From Vesta saturnalis (lineage: Eukaryota; Arthropoda; Insecta; Coleoptera; Lampyridae): 64,000 bases of DNA. The notes beneath the pieces are model-generated. The model saw only the letters and a program-made list of their open reading frames with translations. It searched no databases and was not told the DNA's origin. The position numbers were made by a program, and so were the translations under genes. Numbering within the stretch: position 1 is the first letter of the stretch; each line of letters begins with the position of its first letter. The DNA is taken from assembly GCA_036346205.1 (NCBI GenBank), contig JARFJB010001944.1:864001-928000 (forward strand). Reading direction: 5' to 3'. Of the stretch, positions 1 through 11,159 are shown piece after piece.

Positions 1-1200
1 ACTCTTCTAGTGTGTTTGTTACCTCTACTCCTATCTCCAGTTCCTTAAATTCATTGCTGGTTTCCGTTAGAAGTGCGGCATAATGTCCTATCCATTGTTT
101 TGGGTCGATTAATTGATTGGGAATATGTCTATTATTTGTTTTCATTGTTTTAACTGTTCGCCAGACTTCTTTAGACTGTGCTGCTCCAATAAGACTTTCA
201 ATTCGATTGCAGCATTGTTCCGATTGTTGGTTTCTTACGTCTTTTATTGTTTTTCCCGCTTCGTTATTTTTGTCTTTGTATGCTTGATATGTTTGATTTG
301 TTCGGTTAGCTAGGTAGATATTATACAACCTTTTTATTGCCTATTAGTCGCCTGACTTCTTCCGTTACCCAAAAAAGTTTTATTTTGTTCTTGTTCACTT
401 TTTATTCTCCTATTCCGTTAGCGATTTTGTACATGGCTATGGCTTTTGTAATTCTGTCGTACTCTTCTTCAACATTATTGTTTTCAGTAATATTCGTGAG
501 TTCAGTTGTCAATCTTCTTTCGTATAACATTCTCACACTGTCTTGTTCTAATAAATGAAGTTTATATTATTTCTTTGAATGCTGTGTATCTTTTTCTTTC
601 TTGCTTATTCGGACAGTACTTGTTTTTGTAGTCATACTTGCATATGGACTTACGAAGGTGGCATGTAATGGATTATGACCTGTACCGCAGTTTGCTCCCC
701 TCTTTACTCTACAGTGCTGTACTATAAACAACATTCTTTGTTTGCACCATGATGCCAATAATCATTCCATGATTGATGGATGGTCTTTCCACGTGTATCT
801 ATGAATGTCTTTATGTGAGAAAAACGTATTTGTTATTCTGAGTGGGTTTGATTGCACCTCTAATAACCTTTCCACATTGCCATTCTCTTCAACATCTACA
901 AATTGTCCTGCAGCATTATCTCGTTTTGTACCTTCAATTCTTCGATTTAGATCACCCGCCAAAATAATTTATAAATATGGTTTTGCATTGTTAAAATTTG
1001 CGAGAGATCATCACAGAATTCTTCTTTTTCTTGTATTCTCGATGCATCAATTGGTGCAAAGATCCATATTATTAAAGTTTCCCGTCCATAGATTTTCATG
1101 TTGGGGGTAATTATTCTGCTAGATACAAAGCCATAGTTGCATGTCGTGACTTTTCTACTTCCGACCACAAATGATAACAATTTCAACCTCTAATACCCTT
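1..1200 (-). pseudogene. LINE fragment: APE-type endonuclease and start of the linker to RT
   Basis: A non-LTR retrotransposon remnant read leftward and broken over several frames. About 1186-947 encodes the middle of an APE-type (exonuclease-endonuclease-phosphatase) nuclease. About 962-762 carries AGDLNRR, matching the GDxN catalytic motif, followed by NTFFSHKDIHRYTW, a stretch typical of LINE endonucleases. About 758-567 ends with GTGHNPLHATF where functional enzymes have a G-S-D-H motif, so the catalytic Asp is altered. About 240-1 gives a linker-like peptide (AAQSKEVWRTV) that precedes the RT in such elements. The RT itself would lie beyond the left edge. In a live element the nuclease nicks the target for target-primed reverse transcription. 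The clade is not assigned. Identity as a LINE is confident; exact limits are not. Confidence 0.75.
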
Positions 1201-1624
1201 TCCGGTGTTTTACTTGTTAAGCTGCAAATATTTCATTTTCCAATTCTCATAGACCTGTTCCTTGCCAATGTTTGTCGTAAAGTATTTCTGTCGCTACAAC
1301 GAGGCTGGTTGTTAGCATTTTAGAAGTTTGCCTTCAGAAGACTCCCTCCGAGCAATGCGTGGCTAGCCCATAGCCTCAACCCCCTACATGGGAGACCAGG
1401 TGGTTTCATTCTAGGGCCCAATTCCCTTAGATTGAATGTTTACCAAATCTTAGAGGTCAAACGTCCCTTCCATTAGCTCTTCCGCTCAAAAATTTGGACC
1501 GTTGGCCAATTTTCACCCGTTACTCTAGGTAGGGGTCCTTCCTGGGTACTATCAACTGGAGCCAGTTGTTACTCCTCCCCTTCCTCATTTCTCATCCTGG
1601 TTTGGGACATGAAATGGCGGAGTT
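1201..1624. other. No gene seen; possible 5' flank of the LINE remnant
   Basis: This stretch is less AT-rich than its surroundings and has no long open frame. Its position just upstream of the minus-strand endonuclease remnant fits a LINE 5' region, but no motif proves it. Confidence 0.3.
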
Positions 1625-1735
1625 ATTATGGAAGAGATTGCATTATTATCCAAAAAAATTGTAATTGAAATTATTTCAATTCCTTTAATTTCCATTTTGT
1701 AGGTTGGAAGGTCGTATGTTGTTCCACCCCAGATA
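1625..1735 (-). repeat. Rep-A terminus (dispersed repeat)
   Basis: At 1701-1733 the sequence reads taggttggaaggtcgt followed by a ttccaccccagat block. The reverse complement of this (atctgg-ggaac-gaccttccaacctaca) recurs at about 20588, 23805, 33650, 33740 and 54442. The adjoining segment down to 1625 (ttaatttccattttg, ccaaaaaaattg, ataatgcaatc) matches the reverse complement of the Rep-A interior near 21365-21435. The family has no recognised coding capacity. Its ends carry inverted ACCTTCCAACCTACA-like sequences, which suggests a TIR-bearing non-autonomous element. Confidence 0.6.
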
Positions 1736-2440
1736 TTTTACTTTATGCACGAAGCACCCATAAGCATTTTATTCCTAAAAAAATTACCTTGAGTTTTCGA
1801 ATTTACGTGTTTTCAGCATTTTGAAAACCATCTAGACCACTCACTTAGTGTGTGTAAGTGCGAATGTGTGGACGTACACGTGCGCGTACGTGCGTGCGTG
1901 AGTAGTGTGTGTCTGATTGTACACGCGTGTGCGTGTGCGTCTACGTGTGTGTGGGCGTGTGTGTATGTATGAGCACACGAGTGCGCGTGTGTGCCTGTGT
2001 ACGTGTAACCACGATAACTCGAAAAATACTTAACCGATAATAACAAAACGCTACATTTAACGTTACCTCTAAAATACCCCGATTTAATCAACTTTGGTTA
2101 AAGTTTATTTATAAACAAAAGTATTTTATAGAACGTACTAAAGTACTTTTGTGAATATCTCGATAACTGCTACCTTCGTATTGTGTTATAACGTATATTG
2201 TATCGTTAACTTTTTCAATATAATTCAATTTTAGTTATTTATTATTGTATTTAAGTAGTTATTCCTTCATTGATTAGGTACGTTCGTGAATTTACAATTG
2301 AAAGCCCACATGTCTATTTTAAGAGCGAAGTGCCCATAAGTCGAGTATGGTAAACATATCGGCCTCGAGTTTTCAACGGATTTACAAATTTTCAGTATCT
2401 TGCAAACTATCTAGGCCATTTTTGACTTTGTGTATGTGGG
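1736..2440. repeat. Rep-B, two diverged tandem units, each ending in a GT-type microsatellite
   Basis: Two segments align: about 1745-1850 and about 2310-2430. Shared blocks in order are gaag(c/t)(a/g)cccataag, cct(t/c)gagttttc, a ttttcagta/cattttg-like block, and (a)ccatctag(a/g)cca followed by a tract of GTGTGNG. The first unit runs into a GT/CG-rich tract at 1848-2005. The second runs directly into the hexamer array that starts near 2430. Between them (2005-2300) is AT-rich DNA with an attatcgg-like stretch and no gene. Confidence 0.6.
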
Positions 2441-3770
2441 TGTGAGTACGCGCGCGTCTGTGCTTGTGCTTGTGCGCTATGTCTGTACACTGTGCCTGTG
2501 TCTTGTACTGTGCCGTGCTTCCTGTGCCTGCTGTGACCTGTGCCAAAGTTGTGTCGTGCCTGTGCCTGTTGCCTCTGTCGTCCTGTGCCTGTACTTGTGC
2601 CTGTGCATGTGCCAGTGCATGTGTCATGTGCATGTGCATGTGCATGCATGCATGTGCATGTGCATGTGCATGTGCATGTGCATGTGCATGTGCATGTGCA
2701 TGTGCATGTGCATGTGCATGTGCATGTGCATGTGCATGTGCATGTGCATGTGCATGTGCATGTGTATGTGCATGTGCATAGTGCATGTGCATTCATGTGC
2801 ATGTGCATGTGTATGCATGTATGTGTGTGTCATGTGCATGTGCATGTGCATGTGCATGTGCATGTGCATGTGCATGTGCATGTGCATGTGCATGTGCATG
2901 TGCATGTGCATGTGCATGTGCATGCATGTGCATGTGCTATGTATGTGCATGTGCATGTGCATTGCATGTGCATGCATGTATGCATGTGCATGTGTCATGT
3001 GCATGTGCATTGTCATGCATGTATGTCATCTGTGCATGTGCATGTCATGCTCATGTGCATGTGCATGTGCATGTGCATGTGCATGTGCATGTGTCATGTG
3101 CATGCATGTCATGTGCATGTGCATGTGCTGTGCATTGCTGTGCATGATGTGCATGTGCTATGCATGTTGTCATGTGTTGCTGCATGTGCATGTATGTGCA
3201 TGCTGTCATTGTAGTGCATGTGCATGTGCATGTGTATGTGCATGTGCATGTGCATGTGCATGTGTGCATGTGCATGTTGCATTGCATTGATGTCATGTGC
3301 ATGTATGTATGCATGCATGCATGCATGTGATGTCATTGTGCATGTGCATGCTATGTGCAATGTGCTATGTGATTGATGCATGTGCATGTATGCATGTGCA
3401 TGTGTGCATGTGAGTGCATGCATGTGCATGATGCATGCTCATGTGATTGTATGTGCATGTGATGTGCATGTGTCATGTGCATGTGCATGTGCATTGCATG
3501 TGTACATGCATGCATTGCATAGTGCATGTGATTGCATTGTGCATGTGTATGTTCAGTGTCATTGCATGTTCTGCTAGTACAGTGCTATGTGCATTGTGCA
3601 TCATGTGCATGTACATCTGTCATGCATGTGCATGTACATCATGTGCATGTGCATGTGATATGCATGCATGTGATGTGCATGTTGCATGTGTCATGTGCAT
3701 GTATGTTCATGTATGTGCATGTGCATGTGCATGTGCATGTGTTACATGTGCATGTTCTGTGCACTGCATT
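2430..3770 (+). repeat. (TGCATG)n hexanucleotide array
   Basis: From about 2610 the plus strand is nearly pure TGCATG concatenated head to tail, purest at 2624-2782 and 2828-2935. Units then become irregular, with inserted TAT, TGTC and ATTG, out to about 3770. The left flank (2430-2610) is TGTGCC-rich and looks like a related degenerate precursor. Runs of alternating purine and pyrimidine are Z-DNA-prone. Because the units contain few stop codons, several frames stay open over hundreds of bases on both strands; these Cys/Met/His/Val- and His/Met/Thr-rich translations are artefacts of the repeat. Confidence 0.95.
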
Positions 3771-5215
3771 CTTACTTGTCATGTACTTGTATGTCATGTG
3801 CAACCATGTCATTCCGTCTATGCCTTGTAAGTGCCTTATTCATGTCATGAATGTGCTTGCATATGTCACCATAGACTTGAAAATATATCATAGCCCATTG
3901 CTTATTGCTGGATGTCATATACATGTGTATGTCCATGTCAGTCGATCTGCATGTAAAACTATTGTATGCATTGCATAAGTCTTATGTCACTAAAGCATGT
4001 GCCTGTATCTGTACTCAGCTATCATTATGTGAAATATATGCATTGAATGTGTTCATAGCGTGGTACAATGGGATGTTGGGTCATCGTATGTGCTAGGTGC
4101 AAGTGCTATTTCAGACACTGTTTTCATCTGATGAAATCATCCATCTATTCAATCACTGTGCTTATGTTATTCAATTTGGGTAATGTCCATTTACATGCAT
4201 AGTAAGTACTAAGTGTGTAATTGATTATATGTTCTTGGACATGACTGTAGAAATGTAAAATATTGTGTATTATGTGACCATTGTAAGATAGTGTGACATG
4301 GAGCTTTCATTGTGAGTTGTGACAATCATTCTTACTCCCACTTTGTCAATCGATGATACTTTCCATCCTTAAACATGTATTAAGTAATTTATAAAATGCC
4401 TTCCTCAAGATTTGCACATTCATGTTCGGCATGTCACCAATAATTGCATCCATACCTGGAGCTTTACGATTATTCAACTTTGTACCACTTCACTCCAGAT
4501 ACAATCAACAAGTGATCTGTTCCACATCGCGACTTACGCTATTTTGTATCCTTAATGCTGATATCTAAGTCCTTCATCAAACACGATCATAGTGCAATTA
4601 TGCTTTATAGATCTATGCAGTGTGTACACGTTTAAACATAGCATTAATGTGTTGTATACTGCAAATATTTACCATGGCGTGCATGCATGTATGCATTGTA
4701 CTCATTGAATTGAGACTGTTGCACGCATGATGCATTCTGCATGTTGCATGTACATGTCATCTAATGCATGATGTGCATGTGAATTGATTCATGTTTGCAT
4801 GTTGCATGTACATGCATGTCAATGATTATACGCTCAGTGAATGTGTATTATGTTGCTGTGCATCGTTGCATGTCCATTGTACTGGCGAGTGAGCATGCAT
4901 CAATAGTTATGTATTTTTCATGATTCATACCTGTACCTATACTTCCAATTACATGTTCTGTGCAAGTGCATGTGCAATGTGCATACTGTGCATGTAACAG
5001 ATCATTATTCATTGTTTCACCTGTCATGGGACTAGCTATTCTTACTCCTTTTGTACCATATACTTCTGCTTAAATGCTTCAACATAATGCAAAACCACCA
5101 TCGTCCATCTCTGCGTCTTCTTATTTGCGCTTTGTCAAGCTGCCTTTCATTTCATTACATGAAATAATTTCATACTGTCTCTCATATATATCTTTAAAAT
5201 TATAATACTAACGCC
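3771..5215. other. CATG-rich decaying flank of the hexamer array; no intact gene
   Basis: Density of GCATG and CATGT falls off but stays visible, for example 4680-4850 and 4960-4995. This looks like an old simple repeat eroded by substitutions, with other sequence in between. Apart from a LINE RT scrap at 4346-4480 I see no coding signal. Confidence 0.5.
4346..4480 (-). pseudogene. LINE reverse-transcriptase fragment (motif with KAPG-D)
   Basis: The minus strand from 4480 reads KLNNRKAPGMDAIIGDMPN, and continues LRKAFYKLLNTCL before a stop at 4348-4346. The N-(K/R)-K-A-P-G-x-D signature followed by a helix with LNxCL is typical of the region just upstream of the first catalytic motif of APE-type LINE RTs. 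Only about 44 residues remain, with no catalytic Asp residues. It lies in the decayed CATG-rich flank, so the simple repeat and the LINE are interleaved. Confidence 0.6.
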
Positions 5216-5634
5216 CCATTACGCGTTCATGCGGTCGTCATCAACAGGACTGTCCGGTCAAGTCGTATCTCGGACGATGTAATACTATTGGTCTGCCTTT
5301 GGCATAACCTACATGACACAAACGCGGCTGCCTTTCTGGTTACCTCAGACCTAACTGATGTAAATATAATGGGGACACTCGAAGATGTGACGTCATAGCG
5401 GTGGGGGGAGCAGTGGGGTGTGGGTGGGCATCTGGGTTGGGGCAAGGAGCGGGGTCTTCCTCTTTTCGGAGACGTTTTTCGGGCCCTTGATGAAATTTCA
5501 CCCCTAATCATTCAACCCCTGGGCTTGGTTTTACCCCCAATTAAGGTCCTTTTACCTCTAGTTAAGGTCCTTTTGTCCGTATTAAGAGCCATTTTGCCGC
5601 TCTAACACCTTGGTTAAGGGTATTGGATGCCTCG
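5216..5634. promoter_or_regulatory. GC-richer block with a perfect CRE; candidate regulatory or LTR-like DNA
   Basis: GC content jumps relative to the neighbours. A perfect palindromic CRE, TGACGTCA, is at 5388-5395, followed by a G-rich run (ggtggggggagcagtggggtg, given here in part) at about 5400-5450. A short tandem pair of ttaaggtcctttt occurs at about 5541 and 5562. No recognisable protein is encoded. It could be a host promoter or part of an unknown element's LTR. Evidence is compositional and motif-based only. Confidence 0.35.
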
Positions 5635-5906
5635 AGGGTGTGGTCTAGCTGCCATTTTGTCTGCGTTAAGGTGGGGTTTAAGGCCCTTATGGCTTCGGCT
5701 AGACCACACCCATGTCCTATTACTTGATTGGTTCACGTAAGTCACGAACCTTTGCTGTCTTCTGATTGGTCCTCGGTAGCCATTTTGTCTGCGTTAAGGT
5801 GAGGTTTAAGGCCCTTATGGCATCGGCTAGACCACACCCATTTCGTTTTATCTAACCGGTTCACGTAAGGTACGCCTCTTTGCTCTCTTCTGATTGGTTT
5901 TTAGCC
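5635..5906. repeat. 128-bp tandem duplication with inverted CCAAT boxes and an inverted repeat
   Basis: The unit starting gccattttgtctgcgttaag at 5651 recurs at 5779, a period of 128 bp. Each unit contains cttatggc(t/a)tcggctagaccacaccc and inverted CCAAT boxes (gattggttc, gattggtcc, gattggttt). Upstream, gggtgtggtctagc near 5635-5648 is the inverse complement of gctagaccacaccc in the units, so a stem of about 14 bp can form around the gccattttg block. Two further tgattgg motifs follow up to 5935. Confidence 0.8.
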
Positions 5907-5969
5907 CCACTGCTAAGTAGCTGGAACTTTGATTGGAGGGCTAAGTTTCTGCATTGTTTATTGCTAGAA

Positions 5970-6260
5970 ATTTAATAAGGGGGCTTAATTCAAACTTGTA
6001 AGACAGTTGTAGGGCTACGCAACTTACTCTGGGGGGGGTTTGTCCCAAGGCCCCATTGGAGGGAAGTTTCAAATTGTATCTCAGCGTGGTTACGGTGTGA
6101 AATATGAATTTGTATTCTAATAAGGGGGCCTAATGCTAACTTATAAGATAGGTGTAGGACTTTACAACTTGCTCTCTGGTAAAAGTACATACAGATCCCT
6201 GTAATGGTTATGGCGGGAAATTTTAAGTAAGGAGTCTAATACTACTAAGTTTTAAGGTCC
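5970..6260. repeat. Tandem repeat, period about 145 bp
   Basis: taataagggggc at 5973 recurs at 6118. Both are followed by taa-(t/g)(t/c)-aact-(t/g)taagaNagNtgtagg and then ac(g/a)acttgctct. A third, more diverged start (gtaaggagtctaatact) is near 6226. No coding frame. Confidence 0.65.
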
Positions 6261-6949
6261 GCCGTATGCATCAGGGTCTCAAACCGGTTACGTACAATAT
6301 ATTTTGGTATTAATTATAAGGCATAATGTAGCGCAATCGTTCGTTTTAATTATGAGTCATAATTAAATTTCTCTGTCGCTCATGTCATTCACCACCAAAT
6401 TAATCTCGTGTATAACGAAACAAGAATTTTATTAGCCCAATAACATATAACAAAGTAATTTTATAATACCGTTTTCTGCTGAAATATTAAATTTGTTGTT
6501 GTCCCTACAGATCCTAGAGAACTTAATGAAATGACATTATTCTTCAGCTGCTCATTAAATTGGTTTATGTGCTGGTCCTTGGCATTGAAAAACTTGTAGA
6601 AACTCTCAGGTAGTGTACATTTAAACTCAGCCAGTTATACAGTAACCCTTTCACCATATTTTGTTGATACGAGGTCAAGATTGAGTACACATTTTTTTCA
6701 ACTTTAAATTTAAAATGGTGGCCAATATGCTGCTTTTAGTACATTTCGGCGCTTGCATTGTTACTAAGAAACCATAAAAGCTACTTGCAATTTGAAAATT
6801 GCACCTTGTAAATAAAAGTACATGATATTGAACAGTTTTGTAAATATTTTTGAAAAAAATAAAACGTTGCCCTTAATTACGGGATTAAAGTTGCCCTTTT
6901 CTTCAAAATTGATTTTCTCAAAAACGGCTCTGGTAATTTTTTTTAAGTT
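6261..6949. other. AT-rich, no feature seen
   Basis: No ORF with recognisable content, no clear repeat boundary. The minus-strand ORF at 6764-6967 is Lys/Phe/Asn-rich and looks like chance in AT-rich DNA. Confidence 0.4.
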
Positions 6950-7640
6950 CACGTATTTTTTATTCACATATAACGAAAATATGAGATTTCTCTGACTTAT
7001 CCAGGACCGGAGTTAGAAATTTTCAAATTTGATAAAAATTAAATCTTGGAATTAAGGGATTATATAATAGACATATATAGCTGTTAAACTGATATGTTGA
7101 AATATTTTTAGCGCTTCCGGGTTTGCCGAAAATAACAAAAAAAATATTTTTAACTTTTTTTAATATTTTATATCAAAGTTTTAAAAACAAATCTAAAGTA
7201 TTTTAAATCTAATTTCTCATGCTATCCAAATACATAAAAAAATAGTGATTTGCAAAATATAAGTTGAATAAGAAAAAAAATAATTTTTGTAGGTAAGTAT
7301 ATCTTATTATTTTGCAAGTTACCTTTAAATTTACATATTTTATAATCACATAATATAAGGAAAATATAATGATCTCTATGAGATTACTATCTTTTCCAGG
7401 ACCGGAGTTAGGAATTTTAAAATTAAAAAATGTCAATCCCTCATAACTATGTTTCTAATAAAAATGAAATAATTTTAAAGTAAGACAAATCTAAAGTATT
7501 TTAAAGCTTAATTTCTCATACTATCCAAATATGTAAAAATATACAGTGATTTGCAAAATACAGGGAGGATAAGAAAAAAATAATTTGAAGGTAAGTATAT
7601 CTCATTATATTGCAAGTTATACGGAGTTAGGAATTTCTGC
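6950..7640. repeat. Diverged direct repeats, three partial units
   Basis: Shared blocks recur: atttctcat(g/a)ctatccaaata at 7209 and 7511; agtgatttgcaaaata at 7243 and 7545; gtaagtatatct near 7294 and 7593; ccaggaccggagttag at 7002 and 7397, with cggagttaggaattt again near 7622. Spacing is roughly 300-390 bp. The blocks are AT-rich with no coding potential. Confidence 0.65.
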
Positions 7641-8324
7641 GGGAAACAGTTAGTTTCCTTAAAGTGTTGTGCCGAAGTCCATCGGCCAGATTTTTCTGAT
7701 TATCTTCAATGTAGCTTTAGAGGCAGAACTGGACATATTTGCAATTTGCTCCAATCCGAATGATACTGTAAGGTTACATTATATGCCTTAAAGAGAAAGT
7801 AACATATTAAAAGCAGATTGATTTAGTAAACCAAAAAATACAAATGTATATTATACTTTTAGACCGAAACAGCAATCTAATAATCACGAATAAAATGAAG
7901 TTATATCCTTTTAGCAAACAGATCAATAGATATAAATTTGAAAGTTGACATTCCAGGAATATAAGAGTGTAGTATGTATGAATTCATAGTAATATACTGG
8001 GTATAAGTTTTTCTTAATTATGAGTAACATAATGGATTTGCAAAATGGTAAGTTGACATGTTTTTGCTACTTTGTAGATATGTCAAACTAAAAATAAATC
8101 TCTAAGTACAATATTTAACTAATTTTTAAGCTTATTTTTATAGTACTAGAACCACAAAGTGCCTTTAAGTTGATTTAACAGTTTAACAGTTACCATTATT
8201 ACAGCCCTTATTAAATAGTCATTTAACCATCAAGTGTATTTACGATGAGACGCTTTATCGTGAGCGAACTCATTAAAAAAGTGAAGATTATTAATCGCGC
8301 ATTAATACTAGAGTTCTTACAATT
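7641..8324. other. AT-rich, no feature seen
   Basis: Nothing recognisable as a gene, RNA or bounded repeat. Confidence 0.4.
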
Positions 8325-8587
8325 CATTTCAGAGAATCGCATTCTCTAATTTTCCTGTTTCCAAAGCGAAAACTTTATATCGATCAGACTGCCATCTCGT
8401 AATGAAAGTACAGAATGCCTTAAAAGTTTTCTTTTCCTGACAGTTTCGGTCACTGTGACGCAATCCATTCATTGTTTAGATTTTTTATACAAATCAACGC
8501 AGCACCTTTAAAATCGTTTATTAATGGACTTTAGTTTTGGTTTGGAGTTGCGTAATAATTCCCATTAATAAACGATTCTCTGAAATG
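8325..8587. mobile_element. Small foldback element or MITE candidate
   Basis: CATTTCAGAGAATCG at 8325-8339 is perfectly inverted at 8573-8587. Inside, AATCGTTTATTAATGG (about 8512-8527) has a perfect inverted copy at about 8563-8578, so the right arm forms its own hairpin. No clear target-site duplication was found, and the true ends may differ. Confidence 0.5.
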
Positions 8588-8769
8588 GTAATTAAACAAA
8601 CAGTACATGATGACCTTTATTATGCCAAATAATAATTAAAATAAAATTTAATGATTTGATATATTTAAATATAATTCATTTAGAGTTCAATAATTGTACA
8701 GCATAATTATATTTTACAAAAATTAACATATACATTTCATGCACTGTTATGTTGTAACAAGAATCTTAA

Positions 8770-9070
8770 AGTACCAAATTTTTAGTTGCTAGCCGTATCG
8801 GTACTCTCATATTAATAACCATCTCATCAATTGTAATGTTCAACATTTCTTCACGTTTGTACCACTGCTTTATAGTTTTCTGTCTCACATGATTAGACCA
8901 AACACTTTGGTTACATTGCTGTAATTCTACATTCCATATTGCAATAACATTTTCTTCTGTTTAGCCATCCCTTCCGATGTGTTTACCATCGAACCTTTTC
9001 GCTGCGCCCATATGAGCTCAACTGCATTAAATTCACAATGAAGCAGTACCAATCGTAACACTTTGTGTCC
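8770..9070 (-). pseudogene. IS630/Tc1/mariner-type transposase C-terminal remnant
   Basis: Minus strand from about 9067 reads HKVLRLVLLHCEFNAVELIW followed by AQRKG. This resembles the conserved block near the catalytic Glu/Asp of DDE transposases of this superfamily, in which the usual form has P-P-Y-H-C-x-x-N-P-I-E-L-I-W. Here the Pro residues are lost. After a frame change near 8930 it continues with SNHVRQKTIKQWY, a C-terminal tail commonly seen in these proteins, to about 8770. The N-terminal two thirds is not recognisable. It is dead. Confidence 0.6.
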
Positions 9071-11055
9071 ATTGCATTTAGAAGTACCAGTGAAATCATG
9101 AAATGGGTCTTTATTATGTAAATTCCACGTTATATTAAGTAGCTTGTATGTGAAATAGATCTTATTAAAATTTGCACAATAATGCATGCGTAGCGTCTTA
9201 ACTGAAATTAAATCACAAACTGTCAAAACTGTTAAATGGAAAATTCTTAAAAACGTGAATCTAATAAATTTACAATTGAAATTGAACTGTTGATAGAAGA
9301 ATAAAATTGTTTTACAGATGTTTACACCGTTATTGCATAAACATTTACACATATACACCAACAAGATGTATTCAGTCGACTGGTTCCATATACAAACTTC
9401 GTAGGCACCTTCCCGTATGTGATCGATGTTATTGATTCGTTGTTCCAATCACTGTTGCATGTACTTCCAACTTTTATTAACGTACCTCGGATAAATGGTT
9501 GCTTTTCTTGTGGTAATCGTTACTCAGATTTGCTTAAATAACTTCAACCAAGCACTGAGTTATTTATTATTATATTTAAAAGTTGTTTTAAAAGCTTAAA
9601 TAATTTTCGGTTTAAAATTATATTTAAGGTTTTAAATCTTTAATTTTAATTCACTTTTGTTTTTAGAACCCGATATGGAATATCGTTTATTATTATGTCT
9701 AACCAGGAAAATAAATATCAATTCAGAAAAATTGAATAATTTTTATTTACGACAAACATAACCAAAACAAAAATACAACAACCGAATTTTAAAAACGTTA
9801 AACTTGAATCGTAACAAAGTTTATTATTATGGAAAATTATCGGTAACCTAACTTTATTTATGATTGTAGGTTAAGAACAATTGTTTCTGAATTCTCGGCT
9901 CTTCACTAATCTCGTTTCAAAATTTCCGAAAGTAAATGTGACTCGAAACTCAAGTGTTAACACAAAACACAACACTTTGACCTTTTGTCATAAAAATTAA
10001 AACTTTGAAAAACAAATGGAAGAGAGAGATCGTTTCAGGATCAATTCCTTATATATTATCCTGTTAGCTACAAACATTTCAATTTTTTTCTTTCAATACA
10101 AACAAAGTAACTAAGTCTGTGATTGGTTTAAATAATTTTGAAAACTTAACCAAAATATAAATTATGCTATAACTTACTTAATATGCTTCTGATTTACATT
10201 TTGAAAACAGAATTGAAATCTGTGCATGATTCCGCATAAAATGATACCTCACTTGACATATATCTGTTGAAAAATGTACGATTTGACTTATTCTAATCTA
10301 AATTTACTTATATCTAAAAAATCCTACTTTCTACACTTAAACTAAATACATATTCGTGATGTGCACGAAAAATTGAATTAAACAGCATTTATTTAAACTC
10401 AAATATCTTAATTTAGAGGAAAATTTTTTTTCAAAATTTGTGTAGTTAACCCCATTTTCATAATTTTATGTTTAAATGACTTGTACAAAGTAAATTACTA
10501 CATGGAAATGAGGAGAACCTCCTATTAATTACACTAATAATTTATTCTAAACTCAACTTATTCTATTAAAACTATAAATTTGCAAAAAAACCTTAAAATT
10601 AGAACTTAACCTAACTTTATTTAAATGTTCATATAATTTGCGTATCTAACGTCCAAATTATTCAAAATATTACTCTAACAACTTATTAAATCTGTCTTCA
10701 ACATTCCCAATGTTCACTTTTATTGTAACGTTTAAAATTTTGTCACTTCAACAATCCATATTGTTAAACACATTTCTTTAAAAATTTTACACAAAATGTA
10801 TTTGTATGTAAAATATCCATATGTGAAATTGTTGTTTATATCAAGCTTAATGTTTACTATGCATTACTTCTTCTGCTGCACTTTTATATACACTAATATT
10901 GTGAGTATCAACTAAATCATGTCCGTACCGCAACCCTTTCTTAAATTTGTAAATCTTTCCTGCATTTTACCAGACTTAAAACATGCTCTAAATATAATAA
11001 TAAATCTAAACTATGTGCTAAACATCTGTAAAATATAGATAGATAGTGGTGTTAA
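9071..11055. other. AT-rich, no feature seen
   Basis: Long AT-rich stretch with frequent stops in all frames. No transposon ends or RNA gene recognised. Confidence 0.4.
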
Positions 11056-11140
11056 TTGTGTAAAAGCCACACGAACACTTTTTTAAATTCATTCACAGTA
11101 TTATTAGTTCTTTTGTATATAATGTTTTTCAAAAAACCCT
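11056..11140 (-). pseudogene. 3' portion of the Tc1/mariner transposase remnant, left of the piggyBac insertion
   Basis: On the minus strand the bases just left of the TTAA read GFLKNIIYKRTNNTVNEFKK in one frame. This fits the segment that follows the L-D-x-F-L-W-G block of mariner-like transposases and continues directly from the truncated coding remnant at 14068 on the other side of the piggyBac element. The two flanks together therefore behave as one older gene split by the insertion. Confidence 0.6.
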
Positions 11141-11159
11141 TTAACACGTTCCGCACGGC

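Noticed and set aside
2620..2935. CRISPR-like regular array
   Set aside because: Units are 6 bp with no spacers; ordinary hexanucleotide repeat in eukaryotic DNA.
2382..3978. Overlapping Cys/Met/His/Val ORFs on both strands over the hexamer array
   Set aside because: Direct consequence of the TGCATG unit; several frames open simultaneously and no domain.
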